The notes under the pieces: generated by a model | What the model saw: the letters and a program-made list of their open reading frames with translations, nothing else | What the model was told of the DNA's origin: nothing | The model's database searches: none | Assembly (NCBI GenBank): GCA_017520185.1 | Contig: JAFXGO010000031.1 | Coordinates: 1-62,517, forward strand | DNA from: Elusimicrobiaceae bacterium | Lineage (GTDB): Bacteria > Elusimicrobiota > Elusimicrobia > Elusimicrobiales > Elusimicrobiaceae | Direction: 5' to 3' | Length of the DNA stretch: 62,517 bases | Program-made: the position numbers and the translations under genes | In this document: positions 8,700 through 17,272 of the stretch, piece after piece | Layout of the letters: every line of letters starts with the position of its first letter | Numbering within the stretch: position 1 is the stretch's first letter

Positions 8700-9446
8700 C
8701 TAAAACCTAAGTGAGATGGAGGCTTCTGCGCCCAAGCCGTAGTGTGCGTAGTTAGCTGCTAAACTTAAATCCAAATAAGAAGGAAGTTTAAAATTCAGCC
8801 CCGCCGTTGCACGGGCGGTAGCGGCATATTCGGTTTCACCGGCCAGTTCCGGTGCCATGACCGATTGGTTGATATGTAAATTTGTATAATCCACACCACC
8901 GCCGATATAAGGGACAAAATATTTAAATTTCATAGACATAACCAAGCTGGCATTGTAGTGCGTAGCGGAAAAATCACGCGCGCTGGCACTATGCGCAGAC
9001 AACACCAACATCGGCTGAAAAGACCCCAACATTTCATTCGGACGCGTAATACCCCAGCGCAAACCGCCGCCGGCAATCGTCATTCCTTGATAACTGCTGG
9101 CACGAATAAAACCATCTAAACGAAACGGCATACCGATATCGGCTTGAAGCCAAGGGTAATACACTTCCCCCACTTCTTCACGTTCCCCCAATGCCGTATG
9201 CGTCGTTTCATTTTTCCCTTTACTCATTTTAAAAATCATGCTTGCACGCGGGCCGATTTGAAACCCACCCCAACCTAACACACGACCGGTGGTATAGGTG
9301 CCAGAACCCATCAGCCCCCCTAAATCTTTGGCAAAAGCACGCACGTTATCGGCAGATACGTTGGCGGCAAAATCATCCCAAATATTTCGCGCCTGTACAG
9401 GGACGCACAATGCAAACAAAAAAGCAAAAATCAATAATTTTTTCAT
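8700..9446 (-). CDS. Outer-membrane beta-barrel protein
   Basis: The 248-residue product has a signal peptide (MKKLLIFAFLFALC to VQARN) and a mature barrel-like sequence with repeated amphipathic strands, ending ASISLRF with a terminal Phe for outer-membrane assembly. Strand-like stretches include GWGGFQIGPRASMIFKM and YFVPYIGGGVDYTNLHI. AGGAGAAAACC precedes the ATG. It starts 9 bases after the DUF192 stop, so it is the last gene of the operon from 12955. Its ligand is unknown. Confidence 0.78.
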   Translation of the reverse strand: MKKLLIFAFLFALCVPVQARNIWDDFAANVSADNVRAFAKDLGGLMGSGTYTTGRVLGWGGFQIGPRASMIFKMSKGKNETTHTALGEREEVGEVYYPWLQADIGMPFRLDGFIRASSYQGMTIAGGGLRWGITRPNEMLGSFQPMLVLSAHSASARDFSATHYNASLVMSMKFKYFVPYIGGGVDYTNLHINQSVMAPELAGETEYAATARATAGLNFKLPSYLDLSLAANYAHYGLGAEASISLRF

Positions 9447-9455
9447 GGTTTTCTC

Positions 9456-9791
9456 CTATTTAAAATCAACCAAATGGCCCTCTTTTACTCGGCCTTTTAA
9501 AGTACCGGCGGGCAGCTCTAAGGTTTGTACTGCATGGCGAACAATCGGGCTGATGCGCCACGGTTTCATATTTTCTATCACATACAATACGGTCCCGTCT
9601 TCTGCTAAAAACAAAACATCAATGGCAAACTTCATAAAACAAGTATGAATCTGTGGGCAAGGGGCCAACAACATCGCTGTTGCCTGCGGCATAGAATTGC
9701 GGAACATCAGCCCTTTTAGACGTTTAAAAAACGTATTGGCCATTTCCACATTTTCCGCTATTACCCATGTATTTTCCACCACACACTTCAT
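9456..9791 (-). CDS. DUF192 family protein
   Basis: The 111-residue product is almost entirely a DUF192 domain: NTFFKRLKGLMFR, the HTCFMKFAIDVLFL core, and the LELPAGTLKGR segment near the end. Unlike the DUF192 gene at 1291 it has no signal peptide. The family N-terminus (NTWVIAENVEMANTF) is retained, so the start at 9791 is likely, even though it lies 68 bases inside the upstream gene and has only a weak, distant AAGGA. This long overlap suggests translational coupling. The role of the family is unknown. Confidence 0.8.
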   Translation of the reverse strand: MKCVVENTWVIAENVEMANTFFKRLKGLMFRNSMPQATAMLLAPCPQIHTCFMKFAIDVLFLAEDGTVLYVIENMKPWRISPIVRHAVQTLELPAGTLKGRVKEGHLVDFK

Positions 9792-10242
9792 AAGTTTTTT
9801 CTGCCAATTCCTTTAAATAAATTTCTACTTGTTTTTGAAGTTTCTTGTCTTTAAAAATAATTTCTTTAGGTGTTTTTATCAAAAATCCTTTTTTATTTTT
9901 AAACACAAGAAACGTCAAAGCAATCTCACCGTTAAAATCCACATCCGCAATCAGCATCCCCTCTTGCGTAAATGCTTTACGATAGTCCACCGTTTCAAAT
10001 GTAATAGCAGGCACCTGATACTGACAATCTTTCTCACAGTCTAACAAAAAACGGTACACTTTTTGAGATAAAATTTTTACGTTTTTGTATTTTCCTTGTG
10101 CCAGAGGCATCTTTAGCACGTCATTTTCATATTTCACATCTTCTACATCAAAAAAACGTCCATACGAAAAAGTAAAGGCGCATGCCGCATTGGCCGCCAA
10201 CAGACATATCCATATAACAAGCACACGCCTTAACAAAAACAT
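9724..10242 (-). CDS. Secreted protein of unknown function
   Basis: The 172-residue product has a hydrophobic N-terminus that reads as a signal peptide (MFLLRRVLVIWICLLA to ACAFTF). The mature part is Lys-rich and has four cysteines (DCEKDC and a C-terminal pair). The ATG shares one base with the stop of efp (TAATG at 10242), so translation is coupled to EF-P. The C-terminus overlaps DUF192 by 68 bases. No family was recognised; the last 20 residues may be weakly constrained because of the overlap. Confidence 0.72.
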   Translation of the reverse strand: MFLLRRVLVIWICLLAANAACAFTFSYGRFFDVEDVKYENDVLKMPLAQGKYKNVKILSQKVYRFLLDCEKDCQYQVPAITFETVDYRKAFTQEGMLIADVDFNGEIALTFLVFKNKKGFLIKTPKEIIFKDKKLQKQVEIYLKELAEKTYEVCGGKYMGNSGKCGNGQYVF

Positions 10243-10814
10243 TATTTGGGTTCTACTACACGTTCCACATAAGCACCGGTGCGAGTATCTACCAAAATCT
10301 TATCTCCTTCATTGATAAACAAAGGCACTTTGATTTCGGCACCCGTTTCCAATGTGGCCATTTTGGTCATATTGGCTACGGTATCGCCTTTTACACCCGG
10401 AACGGTGGAAGCAATGGTCAAGGGAACTTTAATCGGCAATTCCATATTCAAGAGTTCGTCATTGATATAGATACCGGTCAATTCCATATTATCTTTCAAA
10501 TATTTCTTTTGATCTTCAAGTTTGGCTATGGGCACAGAAACCTGCTCATAGTTTTCACTATTCATAAAAACAGCCATATCACCCTCATCATACAAATAGG
10601 TGAACGGGCGTTTTTCAACTTCCACTTCTTTAAATTTATCTTCAGGTCTGTAAGACGTTTCAATCAAAGAACCTGTATGAATATTACGCAATTTCACACG
10701 AACAACAGCGCGTGCTTGGCTTTTGCGGTGATGTTGGAACTCAATGATTTCAACGATTTGTCCGTTTTCATCTTCGAAAATCAGACCATCGTGAAACTGG
10801 GTTGTGTTAATCAT
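10242..10814 (-). CDS. efp: Translation elongation factor P
   Basis: The 190-residue product has the three beta-barrel domains of EF-P: KOW-like residues 1-65, OB domain 66-130, and a C-terminal OB domain with VPLFINEGDKILVDTRTG. EF-P rescues ribosomes stalled at polyproline. Aligned by eye with the Bacillus form FQHVKPGKG, the tip of the domain I loop reads FQHHRKSQA, so Gln replaces the usual tip Lys or Arg and the PGKG turn is lost. AGAGG precedes the ATG. The gene sits just after two M24 aminopeptidases, a common bacterial arrangement. Confidence 0.93.
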   Translation of the reverse strand: MINTTQFHDGLIFEDENGQIVEIIEFQHHRKSQARAVVRVKLRNIHTGSLIETSYRPEDKFKEVEVEKRPFTYLYDEGDMAVFMNSENYEQVSVPIAKLEDQKKYLKDNMELTGIYINDELLNMELPIKVPLTIASTVPGVKGDTVANMTKMATLETGAEIKVPLFINEGDKILVDTRTGAYVERVVEPK

Positions 10815-10842
10815 AGTTTGTACCTCTTTGCGGGTTTCCCCG

Positions 10843-11898
10843 TTATTTTTGTGTCAAATTTTTAGATCCGGTTTTTGTCACCAGATAACTATCTTCCAAG
10901 CGGACTCCGTATTTTCCGTCCAAATAAATGCCCGGCTCTACGGTAATCACAAAATTTTCTTCTATTTCTCCAACGGTATTGCTTCTTTCAATCGGAGACT
11001 CATGCACCTCCAGCCCAATACCATGACCGGTGCTGTGAATAAAATATTTTCCGTATCCGCTGTCTTCAATGACGGCGCGGGCGGCTTTGTCTATTTCCGC
11101 CACCGGCAAACCGGCCTTCAGCATACCAACGGCGGCCTCTTTTGCCATAGATACAATATGCCAAATTTTATGATATTCGGCAGGCTCTTTATCACCATGC
11201 CACCAGCTGCGTGTCATATCGGAACAATAGCCTTTGTAATAACAACCGAAATCCATCAAAATAGCATCATTTTTTTTCAGTTTTCTTTTGGCAGAAGGCT
11301 CATGATGAGGATCGGCACAGTTTTCACCAAAACAGACAATGTTAAAAGCAACGCTATCGGCTCCGCGTTTGAGCATCGCCATCGCAATCAAGACTCTTAC
11401 GTCTTCTTCGCTCATACCCGTTTTAATCTGAGGTTTTACTTCCTCAAAAGCCTGTGCGGCTATTTGACAGGTTTTTTTCATCAAACGGATTTCGTCTTCA
11501 TATTTGGCTTTGCGCATTTCAGCCACAACTCCCTCCATGCGCATCAAGCCGGCTTGAGCCAATTTTTCACCACGCACAAAGTCGATACTTTGTGGGTCAA
11601 AAGCCAAGTGGGTTAATTTCAACTTAAGTGCCAATTCTAACGCTGCCGCCAACATATCTCCGCTGACGTCTTGCAAAGAAATAAAATCTTTAACAGATTG
11701 CATTTTGGGCAAAATCATCGTTTTGGTTAAACAATATGCTTTACGCTGAGTGAACAGGAAAACGGCTTCTCCGTCCATCAACTCTATACCCGTAAAATAG
11801 CGCATTTCCAAAGCAGATACACAGACGTAGCCTTGCACATCTGCATTTTTTAATACTTTTTGAAAATCTTTAACGCGCTGCTTTGCTAAATTTTCCAT
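10843..11898 (-). CDS. M24 family Xaa-Pro aminopeptidase, paralog 1
   Basis: The ATG at 11898 gives 351 residues, the same length as its upstream paralog; a GTG at 11907 would add three. Residues 1-125 form the creatinase-like N-terminal domain and the rest the pita-bread catalytic domain. Metal ligands are visible as the Asp in MDFGCYYKGYCSDMTRSWW (two Asp), the His in HSTGHGIGLEVHE, the Glu in VEPGIYL and the final Glu in VRLEDSYLV. It removes an N-terminal residue preceding proline. It starts 1 base after the stop of the paralog at 11900. Confidence 0.9.
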   Translation of the reverse strand: MENLAKQRVKDFQKVLKNADVQGYVCVSALEMRYFTGIELMDGEAVFLFTQRKAYCLTKTMILPKMQSVKDFISLQDVSGDMLAAALELALKLKLTHLAFDPQSIDFVRGEKLAQAGLMRMEGVVAEMRKAKYEDEIRLMKKTCQIAAQAFEEVKPQIKTGMSEEDVRVLIAMAMLKRGADSVAFNIVCFGENCADPHHEPSAKRKLKKNDAILMDFGCYYKGYCSDMTRSWWHGDKEPAEYHKIWHIVSMAKEAAVGMLKAGLPVAEIDKAARAVIEDSGYGKYFIHSTGHGIGLEVHESPIERSNTVGEIEENFVITVEPGIYLDGKYGVRLEDSYLVTKTGSKNLTQK

Positions 11899-11899
11899 A

Positions 11900-12955
11900 T
11901 TATTCACAAGTTAAAATTTCAGATCCGGTCTTCGTCAATACGATGGTATCTTCCAAACGAACACCAAACTTTCCGGGTAAATAAATACCCGGCTCAATGG
12001 TAAGAACATGCCCCTCTTGCAATACGGTTTGGCTGGTTTGGTCATTATTGGGTTCTTCATGAATCTCAAGCCCTACTCCGTGTCCTAAACGATGGGTAAA
12101 ATATTCTCCATAACCGGCAGCCTCAATAATATCTCTGGCGGCGGCATCTACTTGTTGAGTAATGGCACCCGGCACCTCAGCTTCTATGCCGGCACGACGA
12201 GCCTGATCTACGATATTCCAAATTTTCGTATATTCTTCCGGCTCATGGTCTCCATGCCACCAACAACGCGTAATGTCGGAGCAGTACCCCTCATACACGC
12301 AACCGTAATCAATCAAAACAGCTTCATTATCTTGCAATTTTCTGTCGGAAGCAACATGATGCGGATTGGCCGTATTTTCCCCAAAGGCAACAATAGAGTT
12401 AAACGAAGGAGAAGATGCCCCTTGCATACGCATAAATTTTTCTATTTCGGCCGCTAATTCCACCTCAGACATACCCGTTTTAACCAAAGGGCGAATGTAT
12501 TGATACGTATGAAAAGCAATTCTGTTGCTTTCTCTTAAAGAAGCAATCTCTTGCTCATCTTTGACTTGACGCAACTGAGAGATATATCCCTCATATTCCA
12601 CAAAACCGGCCTGTTTAAACAAGCAGCCCACTTTGTATTTTTCTTTTTCTCCATCAAAACCGACTTTCGTTAAACCGAGACGAGCCGCCTCAGCCACAGC
12701 AGCAACGGGCATACCTTTATCCACGCCTTCACAGCGCATAAAAGGAATTCTTTGCTTTAAAGTTTCTACGTATAATTGACGGGTGAAACAAACCAATTCT
12801 TTATCACTCAACAAAACTACGGCTTCACCTGGAGAAAACACAAAATTTAATAAATAAAATTGATCAATACTATCGGTGATTACCAATCCATCAAAACCAT
12901 CTTTTTTCATTAACTGCTTCAATACGTCTATTTTCTTTACAATTCTTTGTTGCAT
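11900..12955 (-). CDS. M24 family Xaa-Pro aminopeptidase, paralog 2
   Basis: The 351-residue product has the same two-domain layout as its downstream paralog. Catalytic signatures are IDYGCVYEGYCSDITRCWW, HRLGHGVGLEIHE, IEPGIYLPG and VRLEDTIVL, with all five metal ligands present. The pair probably arose by tandem duplication, and both copies keep their active sites, so they may differ in substrate range. It is the first gene of the operon leading to efp. A weak AGAGG lies 12 bases upstream. Confidence 0.9.
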   Translation of the reverse strand: MQQRIVKKIDVLKQLMKKDGFDGLVITDSIDQFYLLNFVFSPGEAVVLLSDKELVCFTRQLYVETLKQRIPFMRCEGVDKGMPVAAVAEAARLGLTKVGFDGEKEKYKVGCLFKQAGFVEYEGYISQLRQVKDEQEIASLRESNRIAFHTYQYIRPLVKTGMSEVELAAEIEKFMRMQGASSPSFNSIVAFGENTANPHHVASDRKLQDNEAVLIDYGCVYEGYCSDITRCWWHGDHEPEEYTKIWNIVDQARRAGIEAEVPGAITQQVDAAARDIIEAAGYGEYFTHRLGHGVGLEIHEEPNNDQTSQTVLQEGHVLTIEPGIYLPGKFGVRLEDTIVLTKTGSEILTCE

Positions 12956-13120
12956 AATACTATTTTCCTCTTACTAACTTCATATACACTATTATGATAT
13001 CACTTTTCTCCTTCTCTGGGCAATGGATTTATCCTTATTTTATTTCTTTTAGACACTTGCGCCAGGCGGGCAATAATTATATATAATAAGTTATATCGTA
13101 CCCTATGACGAAATCATAGC

Positions 13121-14677
13121 ATGAAAAAGTTTCTGTTTATTCTTTTTTTATCTCTTCATACCGCTGCGCAGGCGGCCGTTTTTACGTCTAAAGACGGCCA
13201 ATTTACGATGGATTTGCCTTCCGGTTGGGCCGAACCACGCACCGCAGCGACTGGAACCGTTTTATCGGTTGTGAAGGGTAGTGCTCGCATTGATATTAAA
13301 CCTGTTTCCTCTTGCCAAGACCCAGCCTGTATCGAACAAAAAACGCAAACGGATTTAGCAGACGTTAAAAAGAAAAAGATGCAAGTTGTAGGGAACACTT
13401 ACACAGGAGAAGAAATTAAAAGAATTGATTTTTCTACGGGAGATCCTTTCTTTTACATTAGTTTTTTTAGCCCAAAAAATGATTTTAGTTCCGGATATTT
13501 CTTGATCGGCAAAAAGGCATACTCTATCTTGGCCAAAGATTTGTCTTATGCCCAAACAGATTTAATTTTTTCTTTTATTTCCCCCGCACAACAAACCGCT
13601 CCCAGCATGGAAATGGATTTAACCGATCCACGTGCCTATAATATAGAATCCATTCCTGCCGTCTCGGAAGAAAACTTGGTAAATCCGAATGATTTGCAAA
13701 AAGTAGATATAAAACCTGTGCCGACAGTTCCCGTTGCTCAAAAAACAACCAAAATCAAATGGCCTGCCTCTTTGGTGACGCGCAACATGCCACCTTACAT
13801 TAAACAATTAGGGCACGGATTTGATGTATTGGTGTTATGTCTATTCTTTTATCTTTTCCTACAGATAATGGCACTTATTGGCAAAATTTTTCTTTCCAAA
13901 AAGCAAAAAGAAGCAGACGTCAATCCAAACTCCCCTTATCCGATTCAATTTCTCCGCCTGTACGGAACTCCTTCTTTAATTTTCCGTGTCAGAGATAATC
14001 AGGGCAATGTATTGATATCTCTTTCCAGCCGTTGGGATAGTTTGTTTTTATTTGGCGGAATCGTGTTGGTGGTGTTGGCAGTGCTTATTATGGCCATAAC
14101 AGGTCTTTTAGAAAGCACCCAAATCGGTCATTTTAGTTCTTTTGCCTATAACACCGTATACTCTGCCGTTTCACTTATTATTCCTTTGGGTTTTGTAATT
14201 TTTATTTGCGGAGTTTTATGGTCCCAATTGGTTTTACGTCAGTTTGCTTTATACGATGCTAAAGGTTGTAAGGCGGTACTCATTATACAACGTGGTTTCG
14301 GGTTAAAAAAGGAATGTTATCTGGCTTATTTTGTTAAATCCAAAGAAGTTCTTTTGTTAGAAAGAAAACGCTTTTCCCTGCTTAGAAAATGGCAAATTTT
14401 AGATAAAAACAGAAATATCTTGGCACATATAACGGAAGAAAGCCTGCCTGTGGCGCTTTTGCGCAAAGTGACAGGTCATTTGTGGGGCTTTCTGCGAGCT
14501 AGTTATCGGATTGAAGGATCCATGCAAAGCACCGGACACATTGAAAGCAAAAAAAGTATTTTTAATACCTTCACCTGCAACATAGATAAACCGCAAGCCA
14601 TATCCGCACGGGATTTATTGGTATCTTCTATGCTTATTAACATTAGAGACAGAGACAAATGGTATCCTTGGTTTTAA
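13121..14677 (+). CDS. Membrane protein with exported N-terminal domain
   Basis: The 518-residue protein begins with a signal peptide (to about QAAVF, residue 19), followed by an exported domain of about 140 residues with the FTMDLPSGW opening seen in PsbP/DcrB-like domains. A low-complexity linker (160-215) and three membrane helices (about 234-257, 306-330, 346-371) follow, then a cytosolic C-terminal region of about 145 residues. The function is not recognised. There is no clear ribosome-binding site; AT-rich promoter-like sequence precedes it. It is a single-gene unit with its own terminator. Confidence 0.75.
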   Translation: MKKFLFILFLSLHTAAQAAVFTSKDGQFTMDLPSGWAEPRTAATGTVLSVVKGSARIDIKPVSSCQDPACIEQKTQTDLADVKKKKMQVVGNTYTGEEIKRIDFSTGDPFFYISFFSPKNDFSSGYFLIGKKAYSILAKDLSYAQTDLIFSFISPAQQTAPSMEMDLTDPRAYNIESIPAVSEENLVNPNDLQKVDIKPVPTVPVAQKTTKIKWPASLVTRNMPPYIKQLGHGFDVLVLCLFFYLFLQIMALIGKIFLSKKQKEADVNPNSPYPIQFLRLYGTPSLIFRVRDNQGNVLISLSSRWDSLFLFGGIVLVVLAVLIMAITGLLESTQIGHFSSFAYNTVYSAVSLIIPLGFVIFICGVLWSQLVLRQFALYDAKGCKAVLIIQRGFGLKKECYLAYFVKSKEVLLLERKRFSLLRKWQILDKNRNILAHITEESLPVALLRKVTGHLWGFLRASYRIEGSMQSTGHIESKKSIFNTFTCNIDKPQAISARDLLVSSMLINIRDRDKWYPWF

Positions 14678-14705
14678 AAACCCCTGTACTAAACAGGGGT
14701 TTTTT
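14676..14705 (+). terminator. Rho-independent terminator
   Basis: AAAAACCCCTGT pairs with ACAGGGGTTTTT, overlapping the end of the 13121 gene, with a long T run. Confidence 0.9.
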
Positions 14706-14741
14706 TTAGCCAAAAAACAACTCTTATAAATACTTTTTTTC

Positions 14742-14770
14742 TTGATTATCCGGAGGAAATTGTTATAATG
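14742..14770 (+). promoter_or_regulatory. Promoter of the DUF190 gene
   Basis: TTGATT and a perfect TATAAT are separated by 16 bases. Transcription would start near 14776, leaving a leader of about 65 bases that can fold. Confidence 0.7.
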
Positions 14771-14775
14771 AAGGT

Positions 14776-14827
14776 AGCGGTTAGACCGTTCGACCGCCGA
14801 TAGTTTTTACATCGGTGGCGTCCTAAA
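14776..14827 (+). promoter_or_regulatory. Structured 5' leader of the DUF190 gene
   Basis: Two hairpins can form but not together: GCGGT with ACCGC (upstream), or CCGCCGAT with ATCGGTGG (8 bp with one G-U pair), because both use the same ACCGCC stretch. Such exclusive pairing is typical of a switch or a protein-binding leader. It does not match the fluoride, mini-ykkC or other riboswitch consensus sequences I know. GAGGT sits just before the ATG. Confidence 0.4.
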
Positions 14828-14841
14828 AAAGAGGTCAAACG

Positions 14842-15195
14842 ATGGAAGCAAAAAAAATCAAATCTCTGGAAATTTTTGTCAGCAGCACCGATATTGTGGA
14901 CCATCATCTGCTGTACGAAACCATTATCCGCAAAGCCAAAGAATATGGCATTGCCGGTGGGACCGTAATCAAAGGTGCTTTGGGCTATGGGCTCAGCACA
15001 GAGTTGCGCGATACCCGTTATTGCGAATTGGTAGAGAAATTCCCCATCATCTTAAATTTCATTGATGAGGCAGAAAAAATTGACGGATTTATCGATAGCA
15101 TTATGCCTTGGTTAAAACAACAACCCAAAGGTTGTCTGGTCACAACTAAAGACTTGAATGTTCTTCTGGCTAAAAAAGGTGATACCAAACAATAA
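14842..15195 (+). CDS. DUF190 family protein (PII-like)
   Basis: The 117-residue protein matches DUF190: LEIFVSSTD at strand 1, the YETIIRKAKEYGIAGGTVIKGALGYG core, a central ILNFIDEAEKIDGFI strand-helix, and a C-terminal GCLVTTKDLNVL. The family has a PII-like ferredoxin fold and is often found near CrcB fluoride channels, though none is present here. It probably binds a small molecule or nucleotide in the cytoplasm. It is transcribed alone from a good promoter through a foldable leader. Confidence 0.85.
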   Translation: MEAKKIKSLEIFVSSTDIVDHHLLYETIIRKAKEYGIAGGTVIKGALGYGLSTELRDTRYCELVEKFPIILNFIDEAEKIDGFIDSIMPWLKQQPKGCLVTTKDLNVLLAKKGDTKQ

Positions 15196-15205
15196 AATCT
15201 AATAC

Positions 15206-15235
15206 AAAAGACCCCGCATAAAGCGGGGTCTTTTT
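15206..15235. terminator. Bidirectional terminator between DUF190 gene and mgsA
   Basis: AAAAGACCCCGC pairs with GCGGGGTCTTTTT between the convergent stops at 15195 and 15234, with T runs on both strands. Confidence 0.9.
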
Positions 15236-15680
15236 ATTTCTTAAAACGGTTTAGATAAGGCCCATAATCGGGCAAGACCTTTTTATATTCTTTTGAAAAT
15301 AGCGGTGATGAAATCAAAAAATCCGCCGTAGCTCTATTACAGGCCACCGGTATATTCCATACCGCCGCCAAACGCAATAAGGCCTTAATATCCGGATCAT
15401 GAGGAAGCTGATTCAAAGGATCCCAAAAGAAAATCAATGCGTGTATTTTCCCCTCAGAAATATCTGCTCCTATTTGCTGATCTCCTCCGAAAGGACCACT
15501 GTTAAAACAGTGCACCGGCACCCCTAAGGCCTCTTGTAGCAAACTACCGGTAGTTCCGGTAGCAAACAAATGATGCTCACAAAGAGAGCCCTTATTATAT
15601 AAAGCCCATTCCAACAAATCTTTCTTTTTATTATCATGCGCTACAAGAGCGATACTTTTCTTTTCAGGAATAATTAACAT
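15234..15680 (-). CDS. mgsA: Methylglyoxal synthase
   Basis: The 148-residue product closely follows Mgs[17 protein letters not shown] at the start, the GTTG phosphate-binding loop in [10 protein letters not shown], the [12 protein letters not shown] segment with the catalytic Asp, then [16 protein letters not shown] and [14 protein letters not shown]. It converts dihydroxyacetone phosphate to methylglyoxal, a bypass that relieves sugar-phosphate build-up. A TGC-TACAAT promoter and AAGGAG lie directly upstream. Its substrate is produced by the class II aldolase encoded at 25041. Confidence 0.96.
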   Translation of the reverse strand: MLIIPEKKSIALVAHDNKKKDLLEWALYNKGSLCEHHLFATGTTGSLLQEALGVPVHCFNSGPFGGDQQIGADISEGKIHALIFFWDPLNQLPHDPDIKALLRLAAVWNIPVACNRATADFLISSPLFSKEYKKVLPDYGPYLNRFKK

Positions 15681-15697
15681 ATTTTCTCCTTTTTTTT

Positions 15698-15706
15698 ATT
15701 GTAGCA
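15698..15706 (-). promoter_or_regulatory. Extended -10 promoter of mgsA
   Basis: On the minus strand TGC-TACAAT is followed by a short A-rich leader with AAGGAG before the ATG at 15680. Confidence 0.55.
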
Positions 15707-15738
15707 TTTACTCGCCCTTTCATGGCAGCGGAAAACTT

Positions 15739-15747
15739 TGCTATTCT
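15739..15747 (+). promoter_or_regulatory. Extended -10 promoter, short leader
   Basis: TGC-TATTCT ends 9 bases before the ATG at 15757, and no Shine-Dalgarno sequence fits between. The leader would be at most a few bases long. Confidence 0.45.
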
Positions 15748-15756
15748 ATAAATATC

Positions 15757-17214
15757 ATGAAAATATTATTTTCTCTTATTTTGTGTTTTTTATCCTCTTA
15801 CGCTGCTGCAACAGACTCAGCATGGCAAGTTTATACCTTAGCGGACCGCTCTGTACTAAAAGGGGCTTCGTGGGCTGCTGCCGCCGCTTATGTGCAAGAG
15901 AAGAAACCTCTTTTTTCCATTCAGCCCGATTTACGCTTAGCACCGGCTTCTACGCTTAAACTGCTAACTTCTGCCGCTGCTTTAGAAATGCTTGGCTCCC
16001 AACATCGTTTTCAAACCCGTATTTATCAAGAAGGCACCATAGATGCCAACGGAACATTAAACGGGCACCTCTACATTCGTGGCGGGGCAGACCCTACATT
16101 AGGCTCAGACAGAGTGCCAACGAGCATGAAATGGCAAGATTTGCTTCAACATTGGTCTCAAAAAATTCGCTCCGCCGGCATCAAGCAAATCAACGGAAAC
16201 ATTTATGCCGATGTCTCTTTATTGCAGGGGCTTTCTCTCCCCACAAAAACAAACTGGCAAAATATGGGCAACTATTTTGCCGCACCCGTAAGCGCACTCA
16301 GTTTTAACGACAATTCTTTTGAAATTGTTTTTAAGGCACAACCTAAACATGGCGCCCTTATGCAAGTAAAGTCCTTCTTTCCGGAAACGGAGGGATTAAA
16401 AATTCGTTCTTTTGTCACGGCAGATGCACATCATCAAAAAGATGAAGTCTATGTATATGCCGCACCACAACAATATAATTTGGAAATACACGGCACATTA
16501 CCCACGTCAACTTTTAAGCAATATCGCATATCAGCGGCCTTACCCGATCCGGCACAACTGCTGACGGATTTGCTTATTATGCAGTTAGAAAAAGATCAGA
16601 TCCCCGTAAACGGAGCCGGATTTCTCTTAGACATAGAGGCGGATTATTCTGCCATGCGTTTGATATACACGCATCAATCCCCCCCATTAAAAGACATTAT
16701 TTATATCGTCAATAAACGCAGTTTTAATTTATATGCAGAGACTTTACTGCGCCACTTAGCCTTGCACTCAGGCCAAAAAGCCACCACCGAAAACGGAATT
16801 GCCGCGTTGAAAGAATTTTTGCAAAAAAATTCCATTCCAACTGATAATATGATGATTTACGATGGCAGCGGTTTGTCTAGAGATAATCAATTGTCGGTGC
16901 AAACTTTGTTAGATGTATTACAATTCATGGCCAAGAGTCCAAACTTTTCCCATTATTACAACTCTTTGGCCACTGTAGATGATCGTGGAGACTTGTTGCT
17001 ATTGCGCCGTTTTTTAACCCCGTTTAAACGCAACAAAGACATTCATGTTAAAGGCGGCACCCTAGACGGAGTAAAAGCCCAAGCAGGCTACGTAAAAGAC
17101 AGGCAGGGCCGCCTTATTGCTTTTGCCTTTATTACCAACAATATTATTGAAGAAGGTGAAAATATTAACCGTTTTTACGAGGATATTCTTAAAATACTTC
17201 TCCAATTGGAATAA
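15757..17214 (+). CDS. dacB: D-alanyl-D-alanine carboxypeptidase/endopeptidase (PBP4 type)
   Basis: The 485-residue exported protein has a signal peptide (to about YAAAT, residue 19) and an S13-family penicillin-binding fold. Motif 1 is the SxxK of APASTLKLL, motif 2 reads YDGSGLSRDN, and motif 3 is HVKGGTLDG (KGG in place of KTG). A large inserted domain lies between motifs 1 and 2, as in PBP4. It trims or cleaves peptidoglycan cross-links in the periplasm. It appears to be monocistronic and has a strong terminator. Confidence 0.93.
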   Translation: MKILFSLILCFLSSYAAATDSAWQVYTLADRSVLKGASWAAAAAYVQEKKPLFSIQPDLRLAPASTLKLLTSAAALEMLGSQHRFQTRIYQEGTIDANGTLNGHLYIRGGADPTLGSDRVPTSMKWQDLLQHWSQKIRSAGIKQINGNIYADVSLLQGLSLPTKTNWQNMGNYFAAPVSALSFNDNSFEIVFKAQPKHGALMQVKSFFPETEGLKIRSFVTADAHHQKDEVYVYAAPQQYNLEIHGTLPTSTFKQYRISAALPDPAQLLTDLLIMQLEKDQIPVNGAGFLLDIEADYSAMRLIYTHQSPPLKDIIYIVNKRSFNLYAETLLRHLALHSGQKATTENGIAALKEFLQKNSIPTDNMMIYDGSGLSRDNQLSVQTLLDVLQFMAKSPNFSHYYNSLATVDDRGDLLLLRRFLTPFKRNKDIHVKGGTLDGVKAQAGYVKDRQGRLIAFAFITNNIIEEGENINRFYEDILKILLQLE

Positions 17215-17223
17215 TTCTTCCCA

Positions 17224-17257
17224 TAAAAAAAGCAAGGATCCAATCCTTGCTTTTTTA
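17224..17257. terminator. Bidirectional terminator between dacB and the Pal-like gene
   Basis: AGCAAGGAT pairs with ATCCTTGCT with A and T runs on either side, between convergent genes ending at 17214 and 17273. Confidence 0.9.
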
Positions 17258-17272
17258 AATCAAAAAATACTT

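Noticed and set aside
10804-11616. 270-codon plus-strand open frame
   Set aside because: It lies antisense to the M24 aminopeptidase gene, has no ribosome-binding site, and its product is Phe/His-rich without any family feature. A shadow of the real gene.
14776-14841. Fluoride riboswitch before the DUF190 gene
   Set aside because: DUF190 genes are often linked with fluoride export, but the conserved riboswitch core is not present.
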